Assembly: GCA_030581615.1 (NCBI GenBank)
Contig: JAKTTT010000019.1
Span: 62,001-126,000, forward strand
Source: Alloascoidea africana
Taxonomy: Eukaryota; Ascomycota; Alloascoideomycetes; Alloascoideales; Alloascoideaceae
DNA length: 64,000 nt
Direction: 5' to 3'
Part shown: positions 1 to 11,023 of the stretch, in pieces
Layout of the letters: the number at the start of each line of letters is the position of its first letter
How positions within the stretch are numbered: the stretch's first letter is position 1
Notes under the pieces: generated by a model
What the model saw: the letters and a program-made list of their open reading frames with translations, nothing else
What the model was told of the DNA's origin: nothing
The model's database searches: none
Translations under genes and position numbers: made by a program

Positions 1-729
1 GCGCCTGTCAAATCCGAGGATCAAATCACCAACATTTACTTCTCATTCTCAGATCTACTCGGTTCAGGCCTTGCCGTATTGTTCACAGTTTTGTATCTCT
101 TACATCCAGATAATTGGCTCTTATCAAACACCCTTGGAGTTAGCTACACGATATTTGGAATCAAATACACAAAGCTTCAAACTTTCACTTCTGGTTTTAT
201 TCTCTTGACAGGTCTATTTTTTTATGACATTTATTTTGTCTTTGGAACCAATGTTATGACCACTGTTGCTACAAATCTGGATATTCCTATAAAACTATTG
301 TTCCCAAAGCAATCTTTGGTGATAACTGAGGATGCTGAAGAAATCATAAAACGTGGAAGCACAATGCTTGGCCTCGGTGATATCGTCATACCCTCTCTTT
401 TCATTTCTCTATGTCTTCGCTTTGATCTTTGGAAGTTTTATGAAGCAAATGAAAAGTTGAATTTCCATCTTGCTAGAAAATTTCCAACTCCATATTTTAC
501 AAGTGCTGTTGTTGCCTATGCATTCGGGCTTGTTGTTACTATTGGATCAATGCATGTTTTCAAGGCCGCTCAGCCTGCACTTTTGTATTTATGTCCTTCT
601 GTTTTGATCATTACTGTTATTGTTGCTGCTGCCAAGGGTGACTTGAACGCTATGTGGAATTTTACAGATGAACAGGAAGAGGAAGAGGAGGAAGAAAAAG
701 ACAAGAAAGAGGACGTCTCTTCTAAATAG
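1..729 (+). CDS. YPF1: Signal peptide peptidase (intramembrane aspartyl protease), 5' partial
   Basis: The frame is open from the first base, so the N-terminal half lies outside the window. The three hallmarks of the presenilin/SPP family are visible: FFYDIYFVFG with the catalytic YD near 223-228, LGLGDIVIP with the catalytic GLGD at 370-381, and the QPALLY (PAL) motif at 574-582. These lie in hydrophobic membrane segments, and the protein ends in an acidic and lysine-rich cytosolic tail. The family cleaves signal-peptide remnants and tail-type membrane proteins inside the ER membrane; yeast Ypf1 acts in ER quality control. The gene runs tail to tail with TTI1, whose stop is only about 50 bp away. 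Family assignment is firm. The symbol follows the S. cerevisiae member. Confidence 0.88.
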   Translation, partial: APVKSEDQITNIYFSFSDLLGSGLAVLFTVLYLLHPDNWLLSNTLGVSYTIFGIKYTKLQTFTSGFILLTGLFFYDIYFVFGTNVMTTVATNLDIPIKLLFPKQSLVITEDAEEIIKRGSTMLGLGDIVIPSLFISLCLRFDLWKFYEANEKLNFHLARKFPTPYFTSAVVAYAFGLVVTIGSMHVFKAAQPALLYLCPSVLIITVIVAAAKGDLNAMWNFTDEQEEEEEEEKDKKEDVSSK

Positions 730-781
730 CTTAGAAGAGTACATTGACATAATAAACGGTAGCTATTGATACTTCATGTTT

Positions 782-3700
782 CTAAAAACAAATAGGTCTA
801 AATAAAGGACTTGGAATGGCATTATTGCCTTTATAAGCTCGATCTTTGGTGCTCGATTTGTACTTTACTTGTTCGATTTTGAGCCATAGCATATCACCAG
901 CAACACCATCCATTGCGTTTAAAAATTCGTCCATTAACTGCTTTTCAACAACGGGAGCGTTTTGTCCTAATAGGGGTACCAAAACGCATTCAAATATTAC
1001 ATTCAAAGCGTTAAAGGATAGTATTTTGCCACACTCGCTTTGTAAAACCGTGGTAAGCGCTCGTAGAATAGAAGCAATAACACGGGATTTAGATGTGTAT
1101 CTTGCAAGCCATTTCAGATTCCCATCATCATCAGGTTGTTCTTTCCTGTTGACTTTGCTCCCAGACGAAGAAATAACAGTCATTAATGTGTCATTGCCTT
1201 CTTGACCTTGTTTTGCTCTGGTTACGATACTAGTATCTTTAGATCCACTTTGATAACGCATATTCCCATTGCCACTTGCGAAAAGCAAAGTAGATACGGT
1301 TTTAAAATGTGTATTGATCAACTCTTCGATTCTCGACTTCATAAAGTCCCCGCTAAAACTGCACAACAAGGAAACAGTCTCAAAAAGTGATTCAAAAAGG
1401 AAAACCTCTCCGATCGCCCCTGTTCTTCTTGATTCCTTTTCTAACAGAGAAACCAATATCGGCCAAACTGAATCTATACGAGGTAAAAACCTTTTTTGAT
1501 CCGTGGATAATATTGGAATTGCTAAGTTAACCAACTTCACGAGATTGCTTTGTATCTGTACCGATTCGTGAGTTAAAAAACGCTCTGCATAATCAAGAAT
1601 CTTGAAAACAAGGTCAAGAGAAGGCGTGGGGATAGGACATTCCAATTTGATTTCTTCGTTTGTCTCTTCTTGATTGTATGTCGATGGTTGAGTGTCTTCA
1701 AACGTGTCTTCATTATCATCATCCGAATCTATCTCTTCAATCCTATTCTCAATGTCATCATTATTAAACTCATCACGAACAAAAGGCTTTCCTGTGCTCT
1801 TTAGATTCTCAAAATCTTTCTCGTTAATGACAAGGTCGGGTTTCGGTTTCAAAATCAACAACTCGAGTAGCTCAGTCTCTGATGCTATATGAGATTTGAG
1901 TTTCTGAAATCTCTCTGATTCTTCCTGTTTTCTTTTTTTGTTAAAATCATCAATTTTATCCTTATACTTGCTTTGCAGTTGGTCAATAAGCTCTTTGAAA
2001 ATGATAAAGAACCCAGACACAAGTTTATCGTAACCATGGTAATCATCCAGAATTACAAACATTGTGTCCACCAAGTCTCCAACGTACGAATTTATAGATG
2101 GACCAGCCAATTTTATCAATACCAAAAGAGCTCCTGTACTCTGTGGTGTAATTTCTAAAGATGAAAACTTTGTGGAAATCGAGTCCAATAGATAATCCGC
2201 ATTCGAAACAAGAATGTCGTTGATCGAGTTATATCCACATGACTCTGTCATTTGTAACAGAGATCTTTGACCAGCTATTCTAACCGATTCATTTGAAGAG
2301 GAGAGACTGCTTACAATTGGTGGTAGATAATCGACAAGCTCATCCTTAAATTCTGGTCCCATGTATTTGGCTACTTTCCCGATTCCTTGAATTGCCACAA
2401 TAGAGTATTGAATGTATATTTCTCCACCTCTCGTCTCTACAAACTCTAAAGGTTTGGATAAAATTGAGCCACAGGACGTGAGATAGTCGTATATCACTTG
2501 TGCTGCGTCCATCGAGAAGTCGGATTCGGGGTCATCATCCACTATCAGGTAATCCGCAAAGTCATCTGTTTGGTGTTTTAATATCCCATCCAAGACCTGT
2601 GAGTATATCCAAAAGGATACAAACTTGGTGGGGGAAGTTAGACTTGACTCGGCCTCAAAGTTTTCTTGTGAGAGGTTTCTAAGCAGTTCAAATCCTAGAT
2701 TATGTTGATAAAGTGAAGATAGTAAATCTGTCAATGCATTTTGAATTTCTTTTGCAGGTGAACTTTCAAGAGTCAGTTGGGATGTCAGATTTAGAACGGT
2801 ATCAGTATTTTCAAATGGCGTTACTTGAGATTTTGGGAGTAGAAGATTCGTACCAGATAATGACTTTGTCGATGGTGTTGAAGTCAAATTTATCGACTGT
2901 TGTAAAGTCCGTAATAACATTTCCTCAATAATCGTTTTATTCAAATTCATGCCAGCCCAGCCATTTTTACCAAGTAGTCCAATGGTTTCCTTTATAACCG
3001 CAATCGCAGATACAGTTCGCTCTGTATCATTTGAATTCATTAACCGAGGTAACGAATCGATCCATTCATACAGCTTGTTTTCCAGTGCTTTTGCAAACCC
3101 TTTTTTCTCAGTACTCAAATAAAATTCAATATCGAATTTGGCTCGGTCTTTTACCTCATCATCCAGTTCTGTTGTTGTGTTTGATTCTCTTGCTGCTAAA
3201 TATGCTATCGTATCGACAAGTATAGGGAGCGAAGAGTCAAGAGAAAGTGAACATTGACCCACAATCTTCTCACAGACTTCGAGAAATTCAATCCTTACTT
3301 CTGGTTTAGAATGTTCTCTGATATTTATTATCGAGGCAAGGGCTATTCGTACTTGTTCCTTTGTTGCCCTTAGCCAACTTTGTGTTCGATGTATGCTTTG
3401 AGTTCCCACTTCCGTGCGTTTTACAGGCAAGTCCCGATTCTTGCTCTGGTTGAAAAGGTCTTCTAACGAAATAGGTTCAACATCATCGTTTAAATGCAGG
3501 TCAGCATCTGCAAACGTAATACCGAGAACAAATGCCAAAATCCTTAGAGACAAAGCCAAAACTTTATAATTCCGTTTACCAAGTTTTGGAGTACAAACTT
3601 TGCATATCGTAGACATTATCCCAGGAAGAACGTTTGATATTATCTCACCGTCGTTTATGAGATGGTATAGCAACACTTTCAGAGCGGTCAGTGCTGCAAT

Positions 3701-4456
3701 CTGGGTGCCTACTGAATTAACCGAGATGACGAGACAATCTAAAAGGACGTATAGGGCATGTCCCAAAGGTGGCAGATTTGTTGCATTCTCAAAAAATTGC
3801 GAAACTTCTTTCACTGGAGAAGCAGCCATTGCGTTAAACAAGGTCTCTAGAGTCCTGCATCCTGCCTCTCTCAGCCCATCTGATCGTACTTTTCCATCAC
3901 TTTGTGTGCCTTTAGTTTTAAAGCTTGTTGTCGTAGTAGCTGTCGCTGCTGGAGGTGGTCCACCTGTTAGAAATGTAACCAAGATGAAGAGCTGTTGTGC
4001 CAAATCAACTTTTAATGCTCCACTTGACCAGCCCAACTCAATCAAATCACCAAGAATTCGAAGAACCAACTCTACGGTTTTATCTGTTAAATCCGAATGT
4101 TTGAGTAATTGTGAAATGGGGAAAAAGACATAATCCGCAAAAGAAGGTGTTAGCACTTTTATGCCTACTCCAAGATAACTTGCGTCTTCATCATAACTGT
4201 GTCTCCATTTATCTTTATTCCTAAGGGTTTCAAAAACCTGATGTATCCCGGAAAGAACTTCGATCAACTGTCGCGATTTGGGATTGAAAAGAGCTGGCTC
4301 GACAAGAGCCAAACTGGAGAGTTTTATACACAAGGGTTTGATCTATTTCGCAAGTATCCGGTTAGCACAACTGTAGAACCAAAATCAAAATCAAATGTAA
4401 ACTACACATACCTTCTGAAACAGTTCAGACCTCAACCTTTCCAGATCATCACTCAT
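782..4456 (-). CDS. TTI1: TTI1, TELO2-interacting protein 1 (TTT complex), one intron
   Basis: The main exon (782-4342) encodes a long HEAT-type alpha-helical protein. It carries conserved TTI1 stretches near the N-terminus, such as YVFFPISQLLKH, GDLIELGW and AQQLFILVTFLTGG. It has no usable ATG, but a short first exon at 4412-4456 supplies MSDDLERLRSELFQK. The intron is 4343-4411 (69 nt, donor GTATGT, branch GCTAAC, acceptor TAG) and is in phase. The junction gives FQKIKPLCIKL, which matches the start of the family. The predicted length is 1201 aa, with an acidic stretch in the middle. TTI1 acts with TEL2 and TTI2 as an Hsp90 co-chaperone that stabilises PIKK kinases (TOR, Tel1, Mec1). It shares a 253-bp promoter with the Sgt2-like gene on the other strand. 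Confidence 0.9.
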
Positions 4457-4536
4457 CTATTTCAGCAAATCTTTTCTTCCTGATGATGAAGTTACAAAGA
4501 GCGAGATGGCACACAATAGATGATGAATATCGTAAT

Positions 4537-4591
4537 CACGTGTCGGGAAAAGGGAAGCGTATATCCTGGCACGGACCGAGATGTTCACGTG
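4537..4591. promoter_or_regulatory. Two CACGTG boxes in the shared TTI1 / Sgt2-like promoter
   Basis: CACGTG occurs at 4537-4542 and again at 4586-4591, midway between the divergent start codons at 4456 and 4710. In yeasts this palindrome is bound by bHLH factors such as Cbf1. That it regulates both genes is inference from position. Confidence 0.4.
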
Positions 4592-4709
4592 TGTGCCTGA
4601 ACGCTGCCCAGAATTCGATACAAGCCATCAGACAATACCCTGATCTCCATTTCCCATTTCCCAGTTCCATCCACCCCCTTTTCCTGTCAGTCGAATATCT
4701 GAATACAAA

Positions 4710-5855
4710 ATGACCCAAATCACGTCTCAAGACCTGGCTCTTGCATTTATTGCGTTTCTGCTGGAGTCAATTGGCAACGGAACGCTCAGAGACGAACGGT
4801 CCGTGAACTCTGCGGTAGACACAATTGCACGGCTGTTCAATGTAGATCCACGAGATGGACGAGCAGCAGTCAACAACAAGTTCAATGGCGAAGGTCTTTT
4901 GGATGTGGTAAATGGCGGCAGTGTCGGCACCACAACGGCCTCATTTTCCAGAGTCCGTGTTTCCGATGAACAGGGCTCGAGAACCTATGAGTCGGCGACA
5001 ACGGAAACCTCCTCAGGTACAAGGGGCTTCATTGGCGGATCTGCAACTCTTGATGATGATGGCGAAGCCACGGAAAGGGGAATCTCAGACGTTTTGGCCC
5101 TGGGCAAGGCCTTTGGGGGATCATCCTCCAGTGCTGGTTCTGAACGTGGCGGTCTCAGCTTTGCGTCGCTGTTGAGCAACCCCGCTACCGCAGGGGTCAC
5201 GAAGAAGCTTTTGGAAAACCCCAAGGTGCTACAGGTCGTATTGAAGCATTTTGCCGGATCGATTGGGGGCTCTGGCGGTGGTGCGGGCGGCGCAGGAGCG
5301 CTAGGCGGTTTAATGGCCCTAGCTGTTGGAGGCAGTGGGAAGAAGCAGGAGTCGAGTAGTAGTGGGTTAGGGGGTATGATCTCAGGATTGACAGGGGGTA
5401 ATAAGAAAAAGCAGGAGGAGCAGCAGCAGCAGAGTAGCGGTGGACTAGGAAGCATCATTTCGGAATTCACTGGAGGATCAAGTCAGAGTCATGGGCAGAG
5501 TCAGAGCCAGAGTCAAAGTCATAGTTCCAGCAGTGGTGGACTTGGTGATTTGATTTCTGGCTTTACTGGTGGATCCTCCCAAAGCAGTTCACAGGGTCAT
5601 AGCCAGGGATATGGCCAAGGCCAAGGCCAAGGTCAGAGTCAAAGTCAAGGCCATTCTTCAGGTGGACTGGGCGGTTTGATTTCGGGTTTCAAGAATAGTG
5701 GTTCCCAATCGCAGTCTCAATCTCAATCTCAATCTCAATCTCAGGGCTATGGGCAACAATCGCAGCAATCGCAGCATGGAGGATCAGGTCTTTCTGAAAT
5801 CATGGGAAATCCTGCTCTTCAAAACATGGCCCAGAGCTTTTTTCAAAAGAAATAG
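4710..5855 (+). CDS. Sgt2-like protein without TPR repeats, Gly/Gln/Ser-rich
   Basis: 381 aa. Residues about 5-68 resemble the N-terminal homodimerisation domain of Sgt2/SGTA (LALAFIAFLLESIGNG, then AVDTIARLFNVD). The last 22 residues (LSEIMGNPALQNMAQSFF) resemble the Sgt2 C-terminal LSDLMNNPALRNMA segment, and residues 151-187 (LLSNPATAG, LLENPKVLQ) are STI1-like. The central TPR domain that binds Hsp70/Hsp90 in Sgt2 is missing. Instead there are four copies of a GGLGxLISGFTGG module (near residues 219, 244, 276 and 318) spaced by Q/S/G-rich linkers with runs of QS. Sgt2 hands tail-anchored proteins to the GET pathway; a substrate-holding role here is inference. The gene is transcribed away from TTI1, another chaperone-system gene. 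I know of no named family with exactly this layout. Confidence 0.7.
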   Translation: MTQITSQDLALAFIAFLLESIGNGTLRDERSVNSAVDTIARLFNVDPRDGRAAVNNKFNGEGLLDVVNGGSVGTTTASFSRVRVSDEQGSRTYESATTETSSGTRGFIGGSATLDDDGEATERGISDVLALGKAFGGSSSSAGSERGGLSFASLLSNPATAGVTKKLLENPKVLQVVLKHFAGSIGGSGGGAGGAGALGGLMALAVGGSGKKQESSSSGLGGMISGLTGGNKKKQEEQQQQSSGGLGSIISEFTGGSSQSHGQSQSQSQSHSSSSGGLGDLISGFTGGSSQSSSQGHSQGYGQGQGQGQSQSQGHSSGGLGGLISGFKNSGSQSQSQSQSQSQSQGYGQQSQQSQHGGSGLSEIMGNPALQNMAQSFFQKK

Positions 5856-6205
5856 TTTGATTCTTATGTTTGACTTTTCATGTATCTTTGACGTTTTGTG
5901 TCACTTATTTTTTTTTATGAACTCTGATGTCATCCAAACACCATATGATTGACTATGAGCACTACGTATAACGATGGATAGTAACGATGCACATACAAAA
6001 ATATATACCCCAGGTGTGAATTTTAAAAGATTGATTTTGGCAATGTCTTGCGATGAGGAGTGTACGGGTGTTTGAATGCAGGAGACGTTCTTATCAGGGC
6101 AAGCTGAAAAAAAACCAGTAAAGCTCTTAGAGGTCTCGAAACATAGTTTTGAAAACGGACAAGAAGAAACCACAAAAACATACACATTGAAGCAAATAGG
6201 AACAC
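5856..6205. other. Intergenic, Sgt2-like 3' end to TSR3 promoter
   Basis: 350 bp, AT-rich. It holds the 3' end of the Sgt2-like gene and the TSR3 promoter. I see no further gene in it. Confidence 0.5.
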
Positions 6206-7311
6206 ATGGCGAAGGGAAAGAACAAGTCGAAAGAGGTAAGCCACAGGGGCAAAAACACTGGTGGCGGTGGAGGACATCACGGCAAAAAGTACTACAATAA
6301 CCATGGCCATGGAGGAGGAGGAGGAGGAGGCAACAAATTTCCTACGAAGCTTGCCATGTGGGATTTCGAACAGTGTGATCCGAAAAGATGCAGTGGTAAA
6401 AAGTTGGAGAGGTTGGGACTGATACGAAGTCTACGGGTGGGACAAAAGTTTGCTGGAGTTATTGTTTCGTAAGTATGGTACAAATGAAGTATGGGGATGA
6501 AAAAATCAAACTAACTGAGAATTACTTAATCAGACCGAATGGGAAGTTCCCAGTATGTCCAAATGACAGAGAAACCGTTGAGACTCAGGGTGCCGCGGTT
6601 GTGGAGTGTTCATGGGCTCGAATCGAGGAGATTCCATTTTCGCGAATTGGCGGCAAGCACGAGCGGTTGCTTCCCTATCTCGTGGCAGCCAACACGGTCA
6701 ACTACGGTCGGCCATGGCGGTTGAACTGTGTCGAGGCGCTTGCGGCGTGTTTTGCAATTGTTGGTCGAATGGATTGGGCGGAGCTGTTGTTGTCGCATTT
6801 TGAATACGGGGCTTCGTTTCTCGAAATCAACAGAGAGTTATTTGAGATTTACTCAAAGTGCACGGATCCCGAGTCCGTTGTGAAGGCACAGGAGGCATGG
6901 CTAGAGAAAATAGAGACGGAGGCGAAAGAACGACGGAACCACGAGGGCGAGGATGACATTTGGATGATGGGAAATTTGAACCGTGGAGGAGGGCTAGTTA
7001 AATCTGATTCTCGGTCTGGATCTGGGTCTGGGTCTGACTTGATGGAGTCTGAGTCGGATGAGGAGCAAGATGAGCAGGACCAGGACGAGAACGAGCGAGA
7101 TGAAGAGGTAGAGCATGAGAGCAAAGTAAATGGAGATGGCCTGGACAAGCATGAACGCCACATTGAAGCTGATTTCGAGAACGGAGACGATGACGTTCCT
7201 GAGCTTGTCTCCCGCGTAGAGGCTCTTGGAGTCGAAGACCTCAAACTCGGAGGAGCTGGCGTCGGAGCTGGCGTCGGAGTAGGCGTCGTCGACAATGGGG
7301 TCAAAACGTAG
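6206..7311 (+). CDS. TSR3: TSR3, 18S rRNA aminocarboxypropyltransferase, one intron
   Basis: Exons 6206-6468 and 6534-7311 encode 346 aa. The intron (65 nt) has donor GTAAGT, branch ACTAAC and acceptor CAG, and joins GVIVS to PNGKF as the family requires. The N-terminus is basic and Gly/His-rich. The catalytic core follows: LAMWDFEQCDPKRCSGKKL, then CSWARIEEIPF, LLPYLVAANTVNYG and NCVEALAACFAIVG, all strongly conserved in Tsr3. The last 110 residues are acidic and serine-rich and low in complexity. Tsr3 transfers the aminocarboxypropyl group from S-adenosylmethionine to the hypermodified pseudouridine of 18S rRNA during cytoplasmic 40S maturation. The next gene downstream, on the other strand, is ubiquitin-RPL40, another ribosome gene. 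Confidence 0.93.
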
Positions 7312-7853
7312 CGAGGAAGGGTTCATTTCGCGTTTGTTTGTTGGTTAGACTCAGAAACGTCTACTGCCATGTTCATATAGGAGGAAACAAAACAAGATTG
7401 GAAAAGCATAGAGGAACAAACTAAGTGGACACCACTGGTCATCCTACCGGTTCAGGGAGGAGACGTGGAAAGTTTAAGCTTTTTAGCACTGACTCGTAAG
7501 AGCTTTACATCATTTCTACAGGAATAAAAAATCCATTTGTATGAACAAAATGTGAAATCATTAATACTAAAAGTTTCGGATTATTTTTCATTTTATTTTT
7601 TTTCGTTCCCAAGCTATTTGATTTGATGTGTATAGAACAAATGGAGAAACCTCTTTACTTTCAAAGTCCATATTATTGAGAGAATGCCAGCGACATTTTG
7701 TACAAACATTTTCTTTTTGTAGGAGTCATAATGTCGTATTTGATTTTAAACAATAATTAAACAGAAAAGTGCAGCGATTCCAAGCTCTATTGTGCTTTTT
7801 TATTCGTCTTGCAAAACCAAAAGAAACAAAATGAGTAGATACATAAAAGTAGC
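7312..7853. other. Convergent intergenic region, TSR3 / RPL40
   Basis: 542 bp of AT-rich 3' flanking sequence between two converging genes. No ORF, tRNA or repeat was recognised. Confidence 0.5.
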
Positions 7854-8436
<583 letters not shown>

Positions 8437-9218
8437 CCTAAACTGCTGAATGGTACAGACTTGTGAAGGGAAAACCGGAGTATAGTTGTGTACCTTTGAC
8501 TGGTAAAAAAATGGGAATGGGATAGTCACTGATACTTCCTAATTGGGTAAACATGTAAATTAGCCCTATTACATATCACGTGTAGTATATCACAGCACGT
8601 GCTTGTATTTGATTTACATCCGGGTAATATATATCTGCCTCACTGCATGAGGTTGCTCAATCAACAACTGGACAAGGGTCTTTTATTTATTTTTCAGAAG
8701 CAGGCCGACATTAATGAGATCTGTCTCATTAGAAGTGGCTTACAAGTTACTGTTTGAGTTTTCTGGTCATGGCTAAAGCCAGAGAGAGAAAGAGATAGAC
8801 AGAGAGTGGAAGGTAATAGCAAGCAATATTTCATTTCTCGGAACCTGTTTTTTTGATTACTTGCGCCGGGGTATTAGTGGTTTGGGTTGGGCTTTATTCA
8901 TGGCATAACGAACACACAATGCTAATGCTCATCCTTTTTCGTAGTATCATCACTGGATTCCCGTTAAAAGGGCAAAGCCAATTTTGTAGAAATATATATG
9001 TATACCTGTGTTTTTATGATATGAGGAGCAAGAAAAAACTTGGTGTTCCGAACCAAGGTTTCAATCAAAACTTTTATATAGGAAAAAGTTAAAAAGCTTG
9101 TGAAACATACATTATACAAGCACAACAAAGTAAAATCAACCACCCACAAAAACAAAAAACAAAAAACTGAAAAGACGCAAAAAAATAAGAAGCAATTAAT
9201 TGTTTTCCTTTTTGTCAG
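8437..9218. other. RPL40 promoter and downstream flank of the Tom20-like gene
   Basis: The RPL40 promoter holds CACGTG at 8577-8582 and 8596-8601, a Reb1-like CCGGGTAA at 8620-8627 and an adjoining TATA-like ATATATAT. From about 8700 to 9218 I see only AT-rich sequence and 3' flank, with no credible gene. Confidence 0.5.
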
Positions 9219-9806
9219 TCAATAGAAACCACGAAGTTCAGGATGTGGGGGTTCCATCATGACCATGGTTCTGAATGTTGCAAACACTTCTGAATGCATA
9301 CTTCTTTCGTAAATCATGAGTAGTTCTCTCGGGTTGGGATAAACTTTTGCAGCCTCGTAGAAACAAAGAGCAGCGTCTATTCTTTTGGAAGAATCCTGGC
9401 TAAGCTGTTCTCCTTCTCCCAGTTTGACCAAAAAGTAGTGAAGGCCGGATTTGGAGGTTGTTGGTTTGGAACGGGGAGTTGAGCTGTTCGTTGTGGTGGA
9501 GATGGGATGTTGGTCTGGGGAAGAAGGAGAAGGATAGGAAGGCTCCGCGACCATGGTGGACAGGCTCCGGTGCGAGATGGAGGCCAGGGCAAACCTGATC
9601 TGTTCCAAATCGTCCGTGGTGCCGGCGTCGGCGTCCTGTGCCGTGGATGGAGCAGGCCGGCTCCTATTGGGATCGAGAGTGCTTTCTTCGTCTTCCAGTT
9701 CGCCCTTCATTGGACACGGGATGGGGGGAGAATGGGAAGGAGAAAAGAACAAGTTCGGCTCATAAACAGCAGCATGAGGCTTTTGTTGATTGAATTGGCG
9801 ATGCAT
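9219..9806 (-). CDS. Tom20-like protein lacking the N-terminal membrane anchor
   Basis: 195 aa from the first ATG (9806); the reading frame extends upstream but without an ATG. The last 70 residues match the presequence-binding domain of the mitochondrial import receptor Tom20: LHYFLVKLGEGEQL, AALCFYEAAKVYPNP and ELLMIYERSM, the last two corresponding to the FYkALKVYPqP and iYdktVP signatures. Canonical fungal Tom20 begins with a membrane anchor and a basic linker. Here the N-terminal half is Ser/Thr/Pro-rich and has no hydrophobic segment, and I found no convincing upstream exon encoding one. It could be a soluble Tom20 paralogue or a Tom20 with an unseen first exon. An internal start at the methionine before KGELEDEE is also possible. 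Confidence 0.6.
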   Translation of the reverse strand: MHRQFNQQKPHAAVYEPNLFFSPSHSPPIPCPMKGELEDEESTLDPNRSRPAPSTAQDADAGTTDDLEQIRFALASISHRSLSTMVAEPSYPSPSSPDQHPISTTTNSSTPRSKPTTSKSGLHYFLVKLGEGEQLSQDSSKRIDAALCFYEAAKVYPNPRELLMIYERSMHSEVFATFRTMVMMEPPHPELRGFY

Positions 9807-10345
9807 GATGTCATTGGGATCTCCGAAGCGAAGTAAAGTGAAGTAAAGCGAAGTGAAGTCCAGCCAAGAGACCCCGTCCCCAGTAGTTTCTGGGAGGAAA
9901 ACACGGGGGAGAAGCAATGTTGATGATGGAGAGTGTTCAAGTGTTAGAGGCTTTCTGTCAATCTGGTCCAGTTGACGAGACCAAGCGCCAAACGGGCCTG
10001 TCTCTTCAATCTTCAGCGTCCAACGTCGGGATCAGAACGGTGAGGACCACGAGGTTCAGATCAACGGGCTACAGGACCACGCCCCGGCAACGAGCAGATC
10101 CAAAAGGCCCCAACCGGCCCTATCATGCCATGCCAGCATCTTCGCCAACTCCATCACCGCTGTTTGCATCTTCCAAAGACAAAATCCGCTGGCCGCAAGC
10201 GAGTGCCTGGCGTCCGGGTAACGGCACAGGGTCTGGACCGCGAGATGGGCATCGGGTGAGCCTCTGGGGTTTGCACATATATAAACATCTGTCCTTGCTC
10301 ACGACAGCTCCCAAAGTCCCTCTTCTTGCTCATTCTTCTCGGCCC
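9807..10345. other. Divergent promoter region, Tom20-like / cysteine-rich gene
   Basis: 539 bp, GC-rich. It carries a Reb1-like CCGGGTAA at 10214-10221 and a TATATAAA box at 10278-10285, oriented towards the cysteine-rich gene. The reading frame of that gene runs back through this region, but the TATA box argues that translation starts downstream. Confidence 0.5.
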
Positions 10346-11023
10346 ATGTCGTCTTCTCTCTCCAGTGGAATGGTCTCAGGCCCTCGTCCGGCCCCTCCTT
10401 CCCGCTCACGCTCCTACGCTCCTCGCATCCTGGCCTGGTGCTGCTGCAACTGCGGGATGAGCCATCGCGACACCCGTTGGGACTGCGAACGCTGTCTCCA
10501 TCTAATGTGTCCTTACTGCTCCAAGGAACGGGTTGACACTCACGAAGGTGCTAGCACTGGATCTAGCACGCCTACTATGACTGCCACTAGTGACGCCAAT
10601 CGCATCTTCCCCACGACCCCTGTGCTAACCGCCCACACCCATTATGACAAGCACACAGGCACAGGCACAGGCACTAGCTCAAGCTCAAGCTCAAGCTCAA
10701 ACTCAAGTACACCTTCCAGTATCGATGAGTCCTCCCCTACAGACCGCTCGCCTATAGAGGCTTCTGCCCGCTCGAGATACCCAGATGCCAGAACACTGCT
10801 CGGGAGTAGTGAAATCTTTCTCAGCTCTACGATATCTACTGCGCCGAGACTGACTAATGTCCCCAAATCTGAAACTTCCTTATCTTCTTATGCTATGATG
10901 AGCCATTGTGCAGAATCTGGTCTCGAACATCCACAGGAGCAACATGAAGAACAAAACCGGCATCACAGGCAGCAGCACCAGCAGCACCAGCACCAGCAGA
11001 AGCAGCATCTGGAAAAGGGATAA
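10346..11023 (+). CDS. Small cysteine-rich (zinc-binding type) fungal protein
   Basis: 225 aa from the ATG at 10346, chosen because a TATATAAA box lies 61-68 bp upstream. Near residue 32 is a compact cysteine cluster: WCCCNCGMSH, WDCERCLHLM and CPYCSKE. It has three CxxC pairs with an intervening histidine and resembles the small zinc ribbons seen in filamentous-fungal proteins of unknown role. The rest is low-complexity: Gly-Thr repeats, a run of about ten serines and a C-terminal Gln/His-rich tail. No catalytic domain is visible, so no function is assigned. A regulatory or RNA/DNA-binding role would be a guess. Confidence 0.6.
   Translation: MSSSLSSGMVSGPRPAPPSRSRSYAPRILAWCCCNCGMSHRDTRWDCERCLHLMCPYCSKERVDTHEGASTGSSTPTMTATSDANRIFPTTPVLTAHTHYDKHTGTGTGTSSSSSSSSNSSTPSSIDESSPTDRSPIEASARSRYPDARTLLGSSEIFLSSTISTAPRLTNVPKSETSLSSYAMMSHCAESGLEHPQEQHEEQNRHHRQQHQQHQHQQKQHLEKG

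Noticed and set aside
9917-10345. N-terminal extension of the cysteine-rich protein
   Set aside because: A TATATAAA box at 10278-10285 lies within it, so translation more likely starts at 10346.
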